Assembly (NCBI RefSeq): GCF_030551755.1
Contig: NZ_JAUPEC010000002.1
Coordinates: 186,001-250,000 of the forward strand
DNA length: 64,000 nt
Direction: 5' to 3'
From: Pseudocolwellia sp. AS88
GTDB lineage: Bacteria; Pseudomonadota; Gammaproteobacteria; Enterobacterales; Alteromonadaceae
How positions within the stretch are numbered: position 1 is the stretch's first letter; each line of letters starts with the position of its first letter. Below the pieces are notes generated by a model that worked only from the letters and a program-made list of their open reading frames with translations, was not told where the DNA came from and ran no database searches. Of this stretch, positions 44,781-54,849 are shown piece after piece. Both the position numbers and the translations under genes were made by a program.

Positions 44781-45938
44781 ATGAGTGAAGTGGCTGAAGT
44801 ATCGCAAGAGTCTATTAAAAAAGTAAACCTACTTAATTTGGACCACCAAATGATGCGTGAGTTTTTAGCGTCGTTAGGTGAAAAGCCATTTCGAGCGGAT
44901 CAATTAATGAAGTGGATATATCACTTTGGTTATGATGATTTCGAACTAATGACTAACATCAATAAAAAGCTACGTGAAAAACTTCAACGTACTGCTGAAA
45001 TTGTTGCACCTGATATCTCTGAAAAGCAGGTGTCTAAAGATGGCACCATAAAATATTCATTAAGGCTTGAAGGCGGTCAAGAAGTTGAAACTGTTTGGAT
45101 CCCTGAAAATGATCGCGCTACTTTATGTGTTTCTTCACAAGTAGGTTGTGCACTTGAATGTACTTTCTGTGCAACAGCGCAACAAGGTTTTAACCGCAAC
45201 TTGTCTATGGCTGAAATTATTGGTCAAGTGTGGCGTGTAGCTAACGATATTGGCGCAACACGTATCGCAGGCAAACGACCTATCACGAACATTGTAATGA
45301 TGGGAATGGGCGAACCTTTATTAAATATGAAGAACCTTATTCCTGCACTCGATACCATGCTTAATGATTTAGGTTATGGCTTATCTAAACGTCGAGTTAC
45401 GGTAAGTACTTCAGGTGTTGTTCCTGCTTTAGACATGCTTAAAGAAAAAATTGATTGTGCTTTAGCTATTTCAATTCATGCGCCTAATAACAAGTTGCGT
45501 GATGAACTAGTACCTATTAATAAAAAATATCCGCTAGAAGACTTTTTAGTTGCAGCAGGTAGATACATTGAAGGTTCAAAAGCCAATAAACAAGCAACTA
45601 TTGAATATGTAATGCTTGATCATGTTAATGACAGCACAGAACAAGCGCATGAACTTGCTATCGCTTTGAAAGATTTACCAAGTAAAATCAATTTAATACC
45701 TTTTAATCCATATCCAGGTTCTCCGTATAAAAGATCAAGTAATTCGCGTATAGATCGTTTTGATAAAGTCTTACAAAGTTACGGCTTAACCGTTATTACA
45801 CGTAGAACTCGTGGTGATGATATAGATGCTGCTTGTGGTCAATTAGCAGGTGATGTTTTAGATAGAACTAAGCGTACAGCAATAATAGATGAAAAAAACA
45901 AAGCAAAAACAGAAGAAATTACAGTAAAAGTTATCTGA
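44781..45938 (+). CDS. rlmN: Dual-specificity 23S rRNA/tRNA methyltransferase RlmN
   Basis: A radical-SAM enzyme that methylates C2 of A2503 in 23S rRNA and A37 in some tRNAs. The iron-sulfur cluster motif is CALECTFC, followed by [20 protein letters not shown] and FNPYPGSPY; the mechanistic cysteine near the C-terminus is in [10 protein letters not shown]. The length (385 residues) is normal. I use ATG (MSEVAEVSQ); a TTG three codons upstream is less likely. It leads the rlmN-pilW-rodZ-ispG-hisS-yfgM-bamB-der block. Confidence 0.95.
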   Translation: MSEVAEVSQESIKKVNLLNLDHQMMREFLASLGEKPFRADQLMKWIYHFGYDDFELMTNINKKLREKLQRTAEIVAPDISEKQVSKDGTIKYSLRLEGGQEVETVWIPENDRATLCVSSQVGCALECTFCATAQQGFNRNLSMAEIIGQVWRVANDIGATRIAGKRPITNIVMMGMGEPLLNMKNLIPALDTMLNDLGYGLSKRRVTVSTSGVVPALDMLKEKIDCALAISIHAPNNKLRDELVPINKKYPLEDFLVAAGRYIEGSKANKQATIEYVMLDHVNDSTEQAHELAIALKDLPSKINLIPFNPYPGSPYKRSSNSRIDRFDKVLQSYGLTVITRRTRGDDIDAACGQLAGDVLDRTKRTAIIDEKNKAKTEEITVKVI

Positions 45939-45990
45939 TATGGTTATGATGCGTATGCAATTTATTCTAAATTAAGGGACTTTGCTTCTA

Positions 45991-47370
45991 ATGCTAAAAA
46001 TTCGTCACATTATTACAGTGAGTATACTGTCCACTTTATTGGGTGGCTGCGTTACAAAAAATTACGAAAATAATGCGGATACGCCTAGAGTTGAAAATAC
46101 TTCAACTAATAATGAAATCGCGATGACACGTATTTCATTAGGTATGGGGTATTTGAATATGGGTAACACCACGCAAGCAAAACTTAATTTAGAAAAAGCC
46201 AAACGCTATGCTCCTAGATTAACTCAAGTACATACAGCCTTTGCGCAATATTTTGATGTGGTTGATGAGCCTGAACAAGCGATAGCTTCTTTCGAATATG
46301 CGTTGTCATTAGATGAGGATGATGCTGACACCTTAAATAATTATGGTGTGTTTCTTTGTAAGCGCGAAAGGTATGATGAATCTGAAACTATTTTACTTAA
46401 AGCTATTGCGGTTCCAAGCTACCTTTTAGTTGCTCAAAGCTATGAAAATTTGGCTACTTGTCAACTGGAAGATAACAAGTTTGAAAAAGCCGAAATGTAC
46501 TTAGCTAAGTCTATTTCTCACAGTCCAGGTCGTTCGTCATCATTATTGCAAATGCTACGTTTACAATATGCTATGGGTAAATATGACGAGAGTATCCAAT
46601 ATCTTAGACGCTATGAAAAATCAACGAGACGCTTTACACCTGATGCATTAGCCTTAGCTTATAAAGTTTATGAAAAAATGCATAATCAGCGTATAGCAAA
46701 AAATTATGCTGGTTTATTAGTGAAAATGTTTCCAAACTCATATGAAGCAAAACAGTATATCTTAAATAATTTACAACATATTGAAGCCGATGATTTAGCT
46801 GAAAAGTATTTATCGTTCAATAGCCAAAAAAGCGATAAACCTAAAAAACGCGTGATGGTACTGTCGCCAAATAAACAATCTGGAATTTCAGTTGCTTCAG
46901 CTTCTCAATCTCAAAACAAAGCTGAGATAGTTGAGTCTATTCAAACTAAAGAAAAGTCAGTGGAACCAACAATAAACAAACAAACTGATGATGCTAGCGA
47001 AGATATTATAGAGGAATTAACTCAAAGTCCTGCAATTGAAGCTAATGTTAATAATCCTAAAGAAGCTGAAGACGTTGAATCTTTAGTATCAGAAACAACC
47101 AATAAATTGAAGGAAGAAGCGGCGGCACTAATAGCTGATGATTCATCAAACACTGGTATAGCTAAAGCTTCAAGAGATGATGATGGCAACAGAATGTTGA
47201 CTTTGCCTATTCACGTTATTGCAAAAGGCGACAGCTTATATTCAATTTCTAAGCGGCATAATATTAAAATGTACCTTATAGAGCGATGGAATGGTTTCAA
47301 GCGCTCTAAAATTTTAAAGATTGGGGATGTTATATATTTAGCTGACCCTAAAAAAGCAGTTAAACACTAG
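45991..47370 (+). CDS. pilW: Type IV pilus biogenesis lipoprotein PilW (PilF) with C-terminal LysM
   Basis: An outer-membrane lipoprotein that assembles the PilQ secretin. Signal peptide with lipobox LLGGC near residue 20; TPR repeats at about 45-265 (ALSLDEDDADTLNNYGVFLC, LLKAIAVPSYLLVAQSYENL). A low-complexity acidic linker follows, then a LysM domain at about 410-455 (VIAKGDSLYSISKRHNIKMY). Ordinary PilF is about 250 residues, so the linker and LysM are an addition. Position between rlmN and rodZ is the usual one. ATG is used; a TTG three codons earlier is possible. Confidence 0.9.
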   Translation: MLKIRHIITVSILSTLLGGCVTKNYENNADTPRVENTSTNNEIAMTRISLGMGYLNMGNTTQAKLNLEKAKRYAPRLTQVHTAFAQYFDVVDEPEQAIASFEYALSLDEDDADTLNNYGVFLCKRERYDESETILLKAIAVPSYLLVAQSYENLATCQLEDNKFEKAEMYLAKSISHSPGRSSSLLQMLRLQYAMGKYDESIQYLRRYEKSTRRFTPDALALAYKVYEKMHNQRIAKNYAGLLVKMFPNSYEAKQYILNNLQHIEADDLAEKYLSFNSQKSDKPKKRVMVLSPNKQSGISVASASQSQNKAEIVESIQTKEKSVEPTINKQTDDASEDIIEELTQSPAIEANVNNPKEAEDVESLVSETTNKLKEEAAALIADDSSNTGIAKASRDDDGNRMLTLPIHVIAKGDSLYSISKRHNIKMYLIERWNGFKRSKILKIGDVIYLADPKKAVKH

Positions 47371-47383
47371 TGGGTTTACTTAA

Positions 47384-48340
47384 ATGAGTAAAGAATTACC
47401 TGAAGTAGAAAACGTAATAGCTGGTCCTGGTAAGCTTTTAGCTGAAGCTAGAACTAGCCGAGGTTTAAGTGTTGAAGATGTAGCTGCTAGATTAAATTTT
47501 AGAGTGTCGTTAGTTAAAAATATGGAAGCTGATATTTATGATAAAAGCTTGCCTGACACTTTTAATCGTGGTTATTTAAAAAACTACGCAAAGTTACTTA
47601 ATATCCCTAATGCTGATGTTATTGGCTTATATGAAAGCATGAATGGCGTTGCTATAAATCCGGCACGAATGCAGAGCTTTTCAAATGGCACCGCTAAAAA
47701 AGCCCAAAATAACCTATTAATGTGGATTACTTATTTGATTCTTGCCATCTTTATTGGCTTCACCGTGATGTGGTGGCTGCAAGATGATGATAAGGCGATT
47801 CAGAAAGATGATATAGCTGCTGTCGAAAATGCCTCAAATTCAGAAGCTAACCTCGTTAACTCTAATTCGTCAGATGAATTATTAGATACAAATACAGAAA
47901 TACTTGATGAAGAGAGTAATGATGTTAAAACACCTGAAGAGCAGGCTCAGTCAGCAGTAAATACAGCAATAAAACCTTTAATTGATGATAACTTAACAGA
48001 AAGTATCGTGAATGAAGGCACTGCAGATAATAGCTTAGCTTCTCAAGAAGAGTCTTCATCTGCAGCAAGCACTATAGAAAAGGCAGAATTAACCCAAGTT
48101 GTTTTTACTTTTTCTGGTGATTGTTGGGTAAATATTTATGACGCATTAGGTGAAAGGATCGCTTGGGGTATTAAAAAAACAGGTTATGTAATGACGATAG
48201 ATGCACAAGCACCTCTAAAAATAACGATCGGAAAGCCAGAGTTAGTGGAAATAGACTTTGGAGGTGAAAGCATCGATATGTCTGTTTATCCTGAAGGGCA
48301 CATTGCTAAATTAACTTTACCGCTATCCTCACAATCTTAA
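47384..48340 (+). CDS. rodZ: Cytoskeletal membrane protein RodZ
   Basis: Links MreB to the elongation machinery in rod-shaped cells. An N-terminal helix-turn-helix (GKLLAEARTSRGLSVEDVAA, ending NYAKLLNI) is followed by one transmembrane helix at about 110-130 (LLMWITYLILAIFIGFTVMW), an acidic, Ser/Asn-rich periplasmic linker, and a C-terminal DUF4115 domain (VVFTFSGDCWVNIYDALG). At 318 residues it is near E. coli RodZ. It lies 13 nt after pilW. Confidence 0.93.
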   Translation: MSKELPEVENVIAGPGKLLAEARTSRGLSVEDVAARLNFRVSLVKNMEADIYDKSLPDTFNRGYLKNYAKLLNIPNADVIGLYESMNGVAINPARMQSFSNGTAKKAQNNLLMWITYLILAIFIGFTVMWWLQDDDKAIQKDDIAAVENASNSEANLVNSNSSDELLDTNTEILDEESNDVKTPEEQAQSAVNTAIKPLIDDNLTESIVNEGTADNSLASQEESSSAASTIEKAELTQVVFTFSGDCWVNIYDALGERIAWGIKKTGYVMTIDAQAPLKITIGKPELVEIDFGGESIDMSVYPEGHIAKLTLPLSSQS

Positions 48341-48372
48341 TAGTAAAATAATAAGTAATCGAAAGAATAATT

Positions 48373-49491
48373 ATGTTTAAAGAATCTCCTATTATAAGAC
48401 GCAAATCTCGTCAAATCATGGTTGGCAATGTACCTGTTGGTGGCGATGCACCTATTACTGTGCAATCAATGACAAATACATTAACAACAGATGTTGCTGC
48501 AACTGTCGCGCAAATTAAAGCATTAGAAGCTGTTGGTGCTGATATTGTTCGTGTCAGTGTACCTACTATGGATGCAGCAGAAGCTTTTAGAGAAATTAAG
48601 AAACAAGTTAATGTTCCATTAGTTACTGATATCCATTTTGATTATCGTATCGCCCTTAAAGTGGCTGAATATGGTGCTGACTGTTTAAGAATTAATCCAG
48701 GTAACATTGGTAGAGAAGATCGTGTTAGAGCTGTAGTTCAATCAGCTCGCGACAATAATATTCCAATTCGTATTGGTGTAAACGGCGGCTCTTTAGAAAA
48801 AGACATTCAAGAAAAATATAGTGAACCAACACCTGAAGCTTTATTAGAGTCAGCGATGCGTCATGTTGATATTCTTGACCGTTTAAACTTCGACCAGTTT
48901 AAAGTAAGTGTAAAAGCTTCTGATGTTTTTTTAGCTGTTGGAGCATATAGACTATTAGCTAACCAAATAGATAATCCATTACATTTAGGTATTACTGAAG
49001 CTGGTGGCTTACGCTCAGGCTCGGTTAAATCTTCTGTGGGTTTAGGTTTGTTATTATCTGAAGGTATAGGTGATACTTTACGTGTGTCGTTAGCGGCGGA
49101 TCCGGTAGAAGAAATTAAAGTAGGCTTTGATATTCTAAAGTCACTTAAATTGCGTAGCCGTGGTATTAACCTTATTGCTTGTCCGAGTTGTTCACGCCAA
49201 GAGTTTGATGTTATTGCTACAGTCAATGCCCTTGAACAACGTATCGAAGATATTATGACACCTATGGATGTTTCCATTATCGGTTGTATTGTTAATGGTC
49301 CAGGCGAAGCTATTGTTTCAGATTTAGGCTTAACAGGTAGTAGTAAAAAAAGTGGTTATTATCTTGATGGCATAAGACAAAAAGAGCGTTTTGATAATAC
49401 TAATTTAGTTGATCAACTTGAAACGCGTATTCGAGCTAAAGCTAAAATGCTTGATAAAGAAAATAGTATTGACGTGAAAGAGATAGATTAA
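48373..49491 (+). CDS. ispG: 4-hydroxy-3-methylbut-2-enyl diphosphate synthase IspG
   Basis: The MEP-pathway iron-sulfur enzyme that converts MEcPP to HMBPP. It shows [19 protein letters not shown] near the start, [19 protein letters not shown], and the cluster cysteines in [11 protein letters not shown] and [12 protein letters not shown]. At 372 residues it has normal length. It is 32 nt after rodZ in the conserved block. Confidence 0.97.
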   Translation: MFKESPIIRRKSRQIMVGNVPVGGDAPITVQSMTNTLTTDVAATVAQIKALEAVGADIVRVSVPTMDAAEAFREIKKQVNVPLVTDIHFDYRIALKVAEYGADCLRINPGNIGREDRVRAVVQSARDNNIPIRIGVNGGSLEKDIQEKYSEPTPEALLESAMRHVDILDRLNFDQFKVSVKASDVFLAVGAYRLLANQIDNPLHLGITEAGGLRSGSVKSSVGLGLLLSEGIGDTLRVSLAADPVEEIKVGFDILKSLKLRSRGINLIACPSCSRQEFDVIATVNALEQRIEDIMTPMDVSIIGCIVNGPGEAIVSDLGLTGSSKKSGYYLDGIRQKERFDNTNLVDQLETRIRAKAKMLDKENSIDVKEID

Positions 49492-49515
49492 TATCTAAAT
49501 AACACACCAATAACT

Positions 49516-49554
49516 AGGCTAAGCAAGGTATTATTTACGTTTAGCCTTAATACC
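49516..49554 (+). repeat. Interlocked inverted repeats between ispG and hisS
   Basis: AGGCTAA (49516-49522) pairs with TTAGCCT (49541-49547), and GGTATTA (49527-49533) pairs with TAATACC (49548-49554). The order of arms is that of an H-type pseudoknot with adjacent 3' arms. It overlaps the hisS promoter and would be present only in read-through RNA from ispG. Confidence 0.5.
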
Positions 49555-49562
49555 CCTATAAT
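49534..49562 (+). promoter_or_regulatory. Sigma-70 promoter of hisS
   Basis: TTTACG, 17-nt spacer, TATAAT. It lies about 47 nt before the GTG start. Confidence 0.7.
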
Positions 49563-49609
49563 GCCCGCAGCAATTTAAGCATTTTGATTATACAAAGAGA
49601 AGTACATTA

Positions 49610-50884
49610 GTGAGTAAAGCAATACAAGCAGTAAGAGGCATGAATGATTGTCTGCCATCTGAAACCAATATTTGGCAAATGGTTGAAACAGTATTAAGAC
49701 GTGTAGCTAGCAATTATGGTTTTGCTGAAATTCGTATGCCGGTTGTAGAATCTACTGCACTTTTTAAACGTTCTATCGGTGAAGTAACTGATATCGTTGA
49801 AAAAGAAATGTACACTTTTGATGATCGAAATGGCGACAGTTTAACCCTTAGACCTGAAGGTACAGCCTCTTGTGTGAGAGCTGCAAATCAACATGGATTA
49901 CTATATAACCAAGAACAACGCTTGTGGTATATGGGGCCAATGTTTAGACATGAACGCCCTCAAAAAGGTCGTTACCGTCAGTTTCACCAATTCGGTATTG
50001 AAGCTTTTGGTTTAGCAACACCAGATATTGACGCAGAAATTATTACCTTATCATCACGCTTATGGCGCGAGCTTGGTATTAGCGAACATGTAACACTAGA
50101 ACTTAATTCTTTAGGTTCTAATCAAGAGCGTGCAGAATACAGAGATGCATTAGTGGCGTTTTTAACTGAGCGAGAAGATCAGTTAGATGAAGACAGTAAA
50201 CGCAGAATGCATACAAATCCTTTACGTGTTCTAGATAGTAAAAATCCAGCAGTTCAAGAAGCTTTAATTGGCGCACCTAAATTATCTGACTACTTTGGTG
50301 AAGAATCTAAAACGCATTTCGAAGAAGTGTGTCGTCGCCTAGATGCTGCAGGTATTAGCTATGTAATAAATGATCGTTTAGTTCGTGGTTTAGATTATTA
50401 CAATCGCACAGTATTTGAATGGGTAACAACAAGTTTAGGTTCACAAGGTACAGTTTGTGCTGGCGGACGTTATGATGGATTAGTTGAACAGTTAGGTGGT
50501 AAAGCAACTCCAGGTTTTGGTTTTGCCTTAGGTATTGAACGCTTAGTATTAATGTTGACTAGCCTAGAAAAAGTAAACAATGTTCGACCGCAAGTTGATG
50601 CTTACTTAATTATGTTAGGTGAAGCCGAAGAGTTAAAAGCCATTGAGTTAGCTGAACAATGGCGTAATTCAGTGCCAGAATGTAGATTACAAAATCATTG
50701 TGGTGGTGGAAATATGAAGAAACAAATGAAGCGTGCTGATAAGTCAGGCGCTCAAGTTGCCTTGATAATAGGCGAAAACGAATTAGCAGAGCAAACAGTA
50801 ACAGTTAAATATTTGCGCGGCCAACATGAACAAGAAAGCATAGCATTTGATCAAGTGCCAAGCTTATTAGAAAAATTAATTTAA
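49610..50884 (+). CDS. hisS: Histidyl-tRNA synthetase
   Basis: A class II aminoacyl-tRNA synthetase. Motif 2 covers [13 protein letters not shown] and [20 protein letters not shown]; histidine-binding segments are [14 protein letters not shown] and [15 protein letters not shown]; motif 3 is [11 protein letters not shown]. The C-terminal anticodon domain ends the protein. At 424 residues it is normal. The start is GTG with GAGAAG upstream. It has its own promoter but also lies within the conserved block. Confidence 0.97.
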   Translation: MSKAIQAVRGMNDCLPSETNIWQMVETVLRRVASNYGFAEIRMPVVESTALFKRSIGEVTDIVEKEMYTFDDRNGDSLTLRPEGTASCVRAANQHGLLYNQEQRLWYMGPMFRHERPQKGRYRQFHQFGIEAFGLATPDIDAEIITLSSRLWRELGISEHVTLELNSLGSNQERAEYRDALVAFLTEREDQLDEDSKRRMHTNPLRVLDSKNPAVQEALIGAPKLSDYFGEESKTHFEEVCRRLDAAGISYVINDRLVRGLDYYNRTVFEWVTTSLGSQGTVCAGGRYDGLVEQLGGKATPGFGFALGIERLVLMLTSLEKVNNVRPQVDAYLIMLGEAEELKAIELAEQWRNSVPECRLQNHCGGGNMKKQMKRADKSGAQVALIIGENELAEQTVTVKYLRGQHEQESIAFDQVPSLLEKLI

Positions 50885-50893
50885 GGAAAAGTT

Positions 50894-51529
50894 GTGGAAA
50901 TTTACGAAACAGAAGAACAACAAGTAGATGCGATTAAAAGTTACTGGAACAAAAACGGTAATATGATAATTGCAGGCATCGTTCTTGGCTTATCAGGCTT
51001 TGTCGGCTTTAATTATTATAAAGATGCACAACTAGAAAAAGAATTAGCAACATCTGATGCTTATCAAGCTTTAGTTGAATCAATTGAGACTAAGCCTGAA
51101 GGTTTTATTGCTGCTGGTGAAAAGTTTATTGCTGATAATAAAGATTCAACATATTCAGGTTTAACAGCTTTATCTTTAGCAAAGAAAGCGGCAAGTCATC
51201 AAGATTGGTCACAAGTAGAAAAGTATTTAATAACAGCTATTGAGTCTTCTAAAGACGAAGGTATTAAAGCTATTGCAACGTTACGTTTAGCGAGAGTTCA
51301 AATACAGTTAGATAAAGTAGATGCGGCGCTAACTACATTAAGTGCGCCTTTACCATCATCGTTTAAATCTGCAATTGAAGAAATCAAAGGTGATGCTTAC
51401 TTACTTCAAGATAAAAAAGATCTAGCGCGTACTTCATACCAAGACGCGATAGCGGCAACAGCTGGAGCAGCAAGTCAATCACTTCAAATGAAGTTAGATG
51501 ATTTAGCGGAAAATATTATTTTAAACTAG
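50894..51529 (+). CDS. yfgM: YfgM-like tetratricopeptide membrane protein
   Basis: A 211-residue inner-membrane protein. A short cytoplasmic N-terminus (MEIYETEEQQVDAIKSYWNK) and one transmembrane helix (about 22-42, MIIAGIVLGLSGFVGFNYYK) are followed by a periplasmic TPR domain (AIATLRLARVQIQLDKVDAA, IKGDAYLLQDKKDLARTSYQ). YfgM associates with PpiD at the Sec translocon. It occupies the usual slot between hisS and bamB. The GTG start follows AAGGAAAAGTT 9 nt after hisS. Confidence 0.92.
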   Translation: MEIYETEEQQVDAIKSYWNKNGNMIIAGIVLGLSGFVGFNYYKDAQLEKELATSDAYQALVESIETKPEGFIAAGEKFIADNKDSTYSGLTALSLAKKAASHQDWSQVEKYLITAIESSKDEGIKAIATLRLARVQIQLDKVDAALTTLSAPLPSSFKSAIEEIKGDAYLLQDKKDLARTSYQDAIAATAGAASQSLQMKLDDLAENIILN

Positions 51530-51648
51530 AACATTAACTTCTGTTTTTAAAATAATGTAAAAAATAACATATTGAGTGACTTTTTTTCGAATTGTGTTGT
51601 CTTAAGATAACGCTCGATATGTTTTATGACCAATAAGTGGATTTTGAT

Positions 51649-52857
51649 GTGCTAATTTTTGATAAGAAAAGTTTAAAAAATAAAATTGCTGTAGTTTTTT
51701 TAATGACATTAGGTATTTCAGCATGTTCATCAACAGACGAGATTGATGAAACATTACCCGTTGAATTAACAGAAATTAATCAACAATTCGAACCCGAAGT
51801 ATTATGGGAAGAAAATATTGGTGGTGGTGCAGAAGGTTACTTCTCTCGAATTACTCCTGTAGTTGCTTACGACAAGCTATTTACAAGTAATCGTAAAGGT
51901 GATGTTGCAGCTATTGACCTTAAAACTGGCGATGAGATCTGGACTGCTGATTTAAGTGATATTGATAACAAGCGTGGCTTTTTTGAAAGCCGTAAATCAG
52001 CGCTAATTAGCGGTGGTATTGTTGCTGGTATTAATAAGATATTTTTAGGCAGCGAAAACGGTAAAGTTTACGCGCTAGATGCTGAAACAGGTAAGTTAGA
52101 CTGGCAAGCAGATATTAAAGGTGAAGTATTATCAGCTCCTGCTATTGATTCAGGCGTTGTTGTTGTAAATAGCTCGTCAGGTGTTATGAAGGCATTTAAT
52201 GCAACTAATGGCGAAGAGCTTTGGAAGATTGACCAAGACACTCCAGCATTAACCTTACGTGGTATTAGTGCTCCAGCTATTGCTTCTGGTGGTGTATTTA
52301 TTGGTACTCCAGATGGTAATTTATCTGTTTATATTTTAGAGAATGGACAACAAGGTTGGTCAGCGATCGTAGGTGAACCTTCAGGTTCTACTGAGTTTGA
52401 ACGTGTAATTGATGTTGATTCATCGCCTGTTATATTTGGCGATAAAGTTTATTCAATTTCTTCTCGTGGAAATTTAGCGGTAATTGAATTACGAACAGGT
52501 CAAATAGCATGGAAACGTAAGTATTCGTCTTATACAGATTTGTTAGTAACACCTAGTACTATTTATTTAACAGATATAAAAGGTCATGTTTATGCTGTTG
52601 ATAGATTAAATGGTACTGAGAAATGGAGCCAACTTTCTCTAACAAATCGTGATGTTACTGCCCCTGTTGAAGTAAAAGGTTATATCGTTGTTGGTGATTA
52701 TGAAGGTTATTTACATTGGTTAGATAGTACTACAGGCGAAATAGTTTCTCGTCATGAGCTTGATTCAAGCGGTACTCATGTTGCACCCATTGTTTATGAA
52801 GACATATTATATTCACAAGCACGAAATGGTGATTTACAGGCAATTCAAACGCCTTAA
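51649..52857 (+). CDS. bamB: Outer membrane assembly lipoprotein BamB
   Basis: A component of the BAM complex that inserts beta-barrel proteins. The signal peptide ends in lipobox ISAC (FLMTLGISACSS). An eight-bladed PQQ/WD-like propeller follows, with repeats such as VAAIDLKTGDEIWTADL, VYALDAETGKLDWQADI and AFNATNGEELWKI. I prefer the GTG giving MLIFDKKSLKNK over a GTG four codons upstream (51637), because GTGGA lies at SD distance before it. A strong terminator follows. Confidence 0.94.
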   Translation: MLIFDKKSLKNKIAVVFLMTLGISACSSTDEIDETLPVELTEINQQFEPEVLWEENIGGGAEGYFSRITPVVAYDKLFTSNRKGDVAAIDLKTGDEIWTADLSDIDNKRGFFESRKSALISGGIVAGINKIFLGSENGKVYALDAETGKLDWQADIKGEVLSAPAIDSGVVVVNSSSGVMKAFNATNGEELWKIDQDTPALTLRGISAPAIASGGVFIGTPDGNLSVYILENGQQGWSAIVGEPSGSTEFERVIDVDSSPVIFGDKVYSISSRGNLAVIELRTGQIAWKRKYSSYTDLLVTPSTIYLTDIKGHVYAVDRLNGTEKWSQLSLTNRDVTAPVEVKGYIVVGDYEGYLHWLDSTTGEIVSRHELDSSGTHVAPIVYEDILYSQARNGDLQAIQTP

Positions 52858-52880
52858 ATTACACAGGTATTACATCTAAT

Positions 52881-52920
52881 AACGGCTCCTCACATTTAGT
52901 GTTGGAGCCGTTGTTTATTT
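52881..52920 (+). terminator. Intrinsic terminator of bamB
   Basis: AACGGCTCC pairs with GGAGCCGTT, with an inner CAC/GTG pairing, followed by a T-rich stretch. Confidence 0.8.
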
Positions 52921-53046
52921 TAATAAAAACATAAATCATCTAAATTTGAGATAATGTATTTCTTAATTAATTATCTCAAATTTAGGTTATATATTGAGTT
53001 TTGTCAGAAGTACAAAACTTATCATTCTTTTTAAATCGAGGTATTC

Positions 53047-54510
53047 ATGCTTCCAGTTGTAGCGCTTGTTGGTCGTCCTAATGTAGGTAAATCAACGCTA
53101 TTTAATCGTCTTACTCGTAGTCGAGATGCACTTGTTGCAGATTATCCGGGTTTAACGCGTGATCGCCAATATGGTAAGGCTGAAGTTGAAGAGCACCCAT
53201 TTATCGTTATTGATACTGGTGGTATTCAAGGTGACGAAGAAGGAATTGATGCACTCATGGCTGAACAGTCATTAATGGCTGTTGATGAGGCTGATGCTGT
53301 TCTATTTATGGTTGATGCTCGTGCAGGCTTAACTTCTGCTGATTTGGGTATAGCGAGTTACTTACGTAAACAAGATAAAAAGATTTTTCTTGTTGCTAAT
53401 AAGGTTGACGGTATAGATGCTGATTCTGCTGTTGCAGACTTTTATTCGCTAGGTCTTGGCGATACAGTTCATCAAATTGCTGCGGCTCATGGTCGTGGCG
53501 TAACTCAATTGTTAACTTTGGCACTAACGCCTCATATTGAAGCATTATCTGCTCCTAAAGCAGAAGAAAATGATGAGTTTGATGGCGAGATGGAAAGCGA
53601 GTTATCAGACCAAGAAAAAATTGATGCTGCTCCAGAAGAAAATGATCGTATCAAGCTTGCTATCATAGGAAAGCCTAATGTAGGTAAATCAACATTAACT
53701 AACCGTATTTTAGGTGAAGAACGTGTTGTTGTTTACGATATGCCGGGTACTACACGTGATAGTGTTTATATTCCTATGGAACATAATGGGCGTGAATACA
53801 CATTAATTGATACGGCAGGTATTAGACGTCGTAAAAATGTAACGGATATTGTTGAGAAATTCTCTGTTATTAAAACATTAAGAGCGATTGAAGACTCTAA
53901 CGTATGTTTATTAATTATAGATGCTCAAGAGGGTATTACAGATCAAGATTTGAGTTTACTTGGCTTTATTTTAGAATCAGGTCGTTCTTTAGTCCTTGCT
54001 GTTAATAAGTGGGACGGCTTAGATGACCATGTAAAAGATCGCATTAAAACTGAATTAGATAGACGTTTAGGTTTTATTGACTTTGCACGCATTCACTTTA
54101 TCTCTGCTTTGCATGGTACCGGTGTTGGACATTTATACGAATCAGTTGAAGAGGCTTTTGTTTCGGCAACTAAACGTATATCAACGTCTATGGTAACTAA
54201 AATATTAGATATGGCTGTGTTTGATCATCAACCGCCAATGCATCAAGGTCGCCGTATTAAATTAAAATATGCTCATGCAGGTGGTTATAATCCACCTATT
54301 ATTGTTATCCATGGTAACTCAGCTAAAAAGTTACCCCCATCTTACAAACGTTATTTAATGAACTATTACCGTAAATCATTAAAAATAATGGGAACACCAA
54401 TAAGAATAGAGTTTAGAGAAACAAGTAATCCGTTTGCAGGCAAGAAAAAGCTCAATTATACCGAGCAAAAGAAACTTGCTAGATTAACGCAAGGTTATAA
54501 GAAAGATTAA
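53047..54510 (+). CDS. der: Ribosome-assembly GTPase Der (EngA)
   Basis: An essential double GTPase acting on 50S subunit maturation. G domain 1: [14 protein letters not shown] (8-21), DTGGIQ, NKVDG. An acidic linker is followed by G domain 2: [15 protein letters not shown] near 214, [13 protein letters not shown]. The C-terminal KH-like domain includes [20 protein letters not shown]. At 487 residues it is full length. It has a separate transcript after the bamB terminator. Confidence 0.97.
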   Translation: MLPVVALVGRPNVGKSTLFNRLTRSRDALVADYPGLTRDRQYGKAEVEEHPFIVIDTGGIQGDEEGIDALMAEQSLMAVDEADAVLFMVDARAGLTSADLGIASYLRKQDKKIFLVANKVDGIDADSAVADFYSLGLGDTVHQIAAAHGRGVTQLLTLALTPHIEALSAPKAEENDEFDGEMESELSDQEKIDAAPEENDRIKLAIIGKPNVGKSTLTNRILGEERVVVYDMPGTTRDSVYIPMEHNGREYTLIDTAGIRRRKNVTDIVEKFSVIKTLRAIEDSNVCLLIIDAQEGITDQDLSLLGFILESGRSLVLAVNKWDGLDDHVKDRIKTELDRRLGFIDFARIHFISALHGTGVGHLYESVEEAFVSATKRISTSMVTKILDMAVFDHQPPMHQGRRIKLKYAHAGGYNPPIIVIHGNSAKKLPPSYKRYLMNYYRKSLKIMGTPIRIEFRETSNPFAGKKKLNYTEQKKLARLTQGYKKD

Positions 54511-54534
54511 AAATTAGGGTCGAGTTAATTAAAA

Positions 54535-54562
54535 TAAAGCAGCTTTAGGGCTGCTTTTTTAT
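54535..54562 (+). terminator. Intrinsic terminator of der
   Basis: AAGCAGC pairs with GCTGCTT around TTTAGG, followed by six Ts. Confidence 0.83.
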
Positions 54563-54755
54563 ACCTAAACTGAACTTGCTTTAATATTGTTAATTTATTG
54601 AAATATTACTAATCAAAGTTTAACGTAAGCGCTAGTTTGATAGTTTCACTTTAAGACAGTCCTTGCGTCAATACCGAGCTTATTACAAGTAAACTTAACA
54701 ATGAAGCAAGAATAACTAGATGCTAGAGAAGAATCTATCCAACTGAATTGAGGTT
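54563..54755 (-). repeat. MITE-like element, copy D (inverted)
   Basis: About 193 bp. Read on the minus strand it starts AACCTCAATTCAGTTGGATA, contains TTCTTGCTTCATTGTTAAGT (compare TTACTTGCTTCATCGTTAAA in copy A), and ends in AAGCAAGTTCAGTTTAGGT. It lies between der and the PilZ gene. Confidence 0.58.
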
Positions 54756-54849
54756 GTTTATCTAACTGAGTTGTAATGGGTATATATTGCTTTTAAGTAC
54801 CGATTTAGCTACTGTGGATTGCAATAACATTAGGAATAGGTCAAATGGC

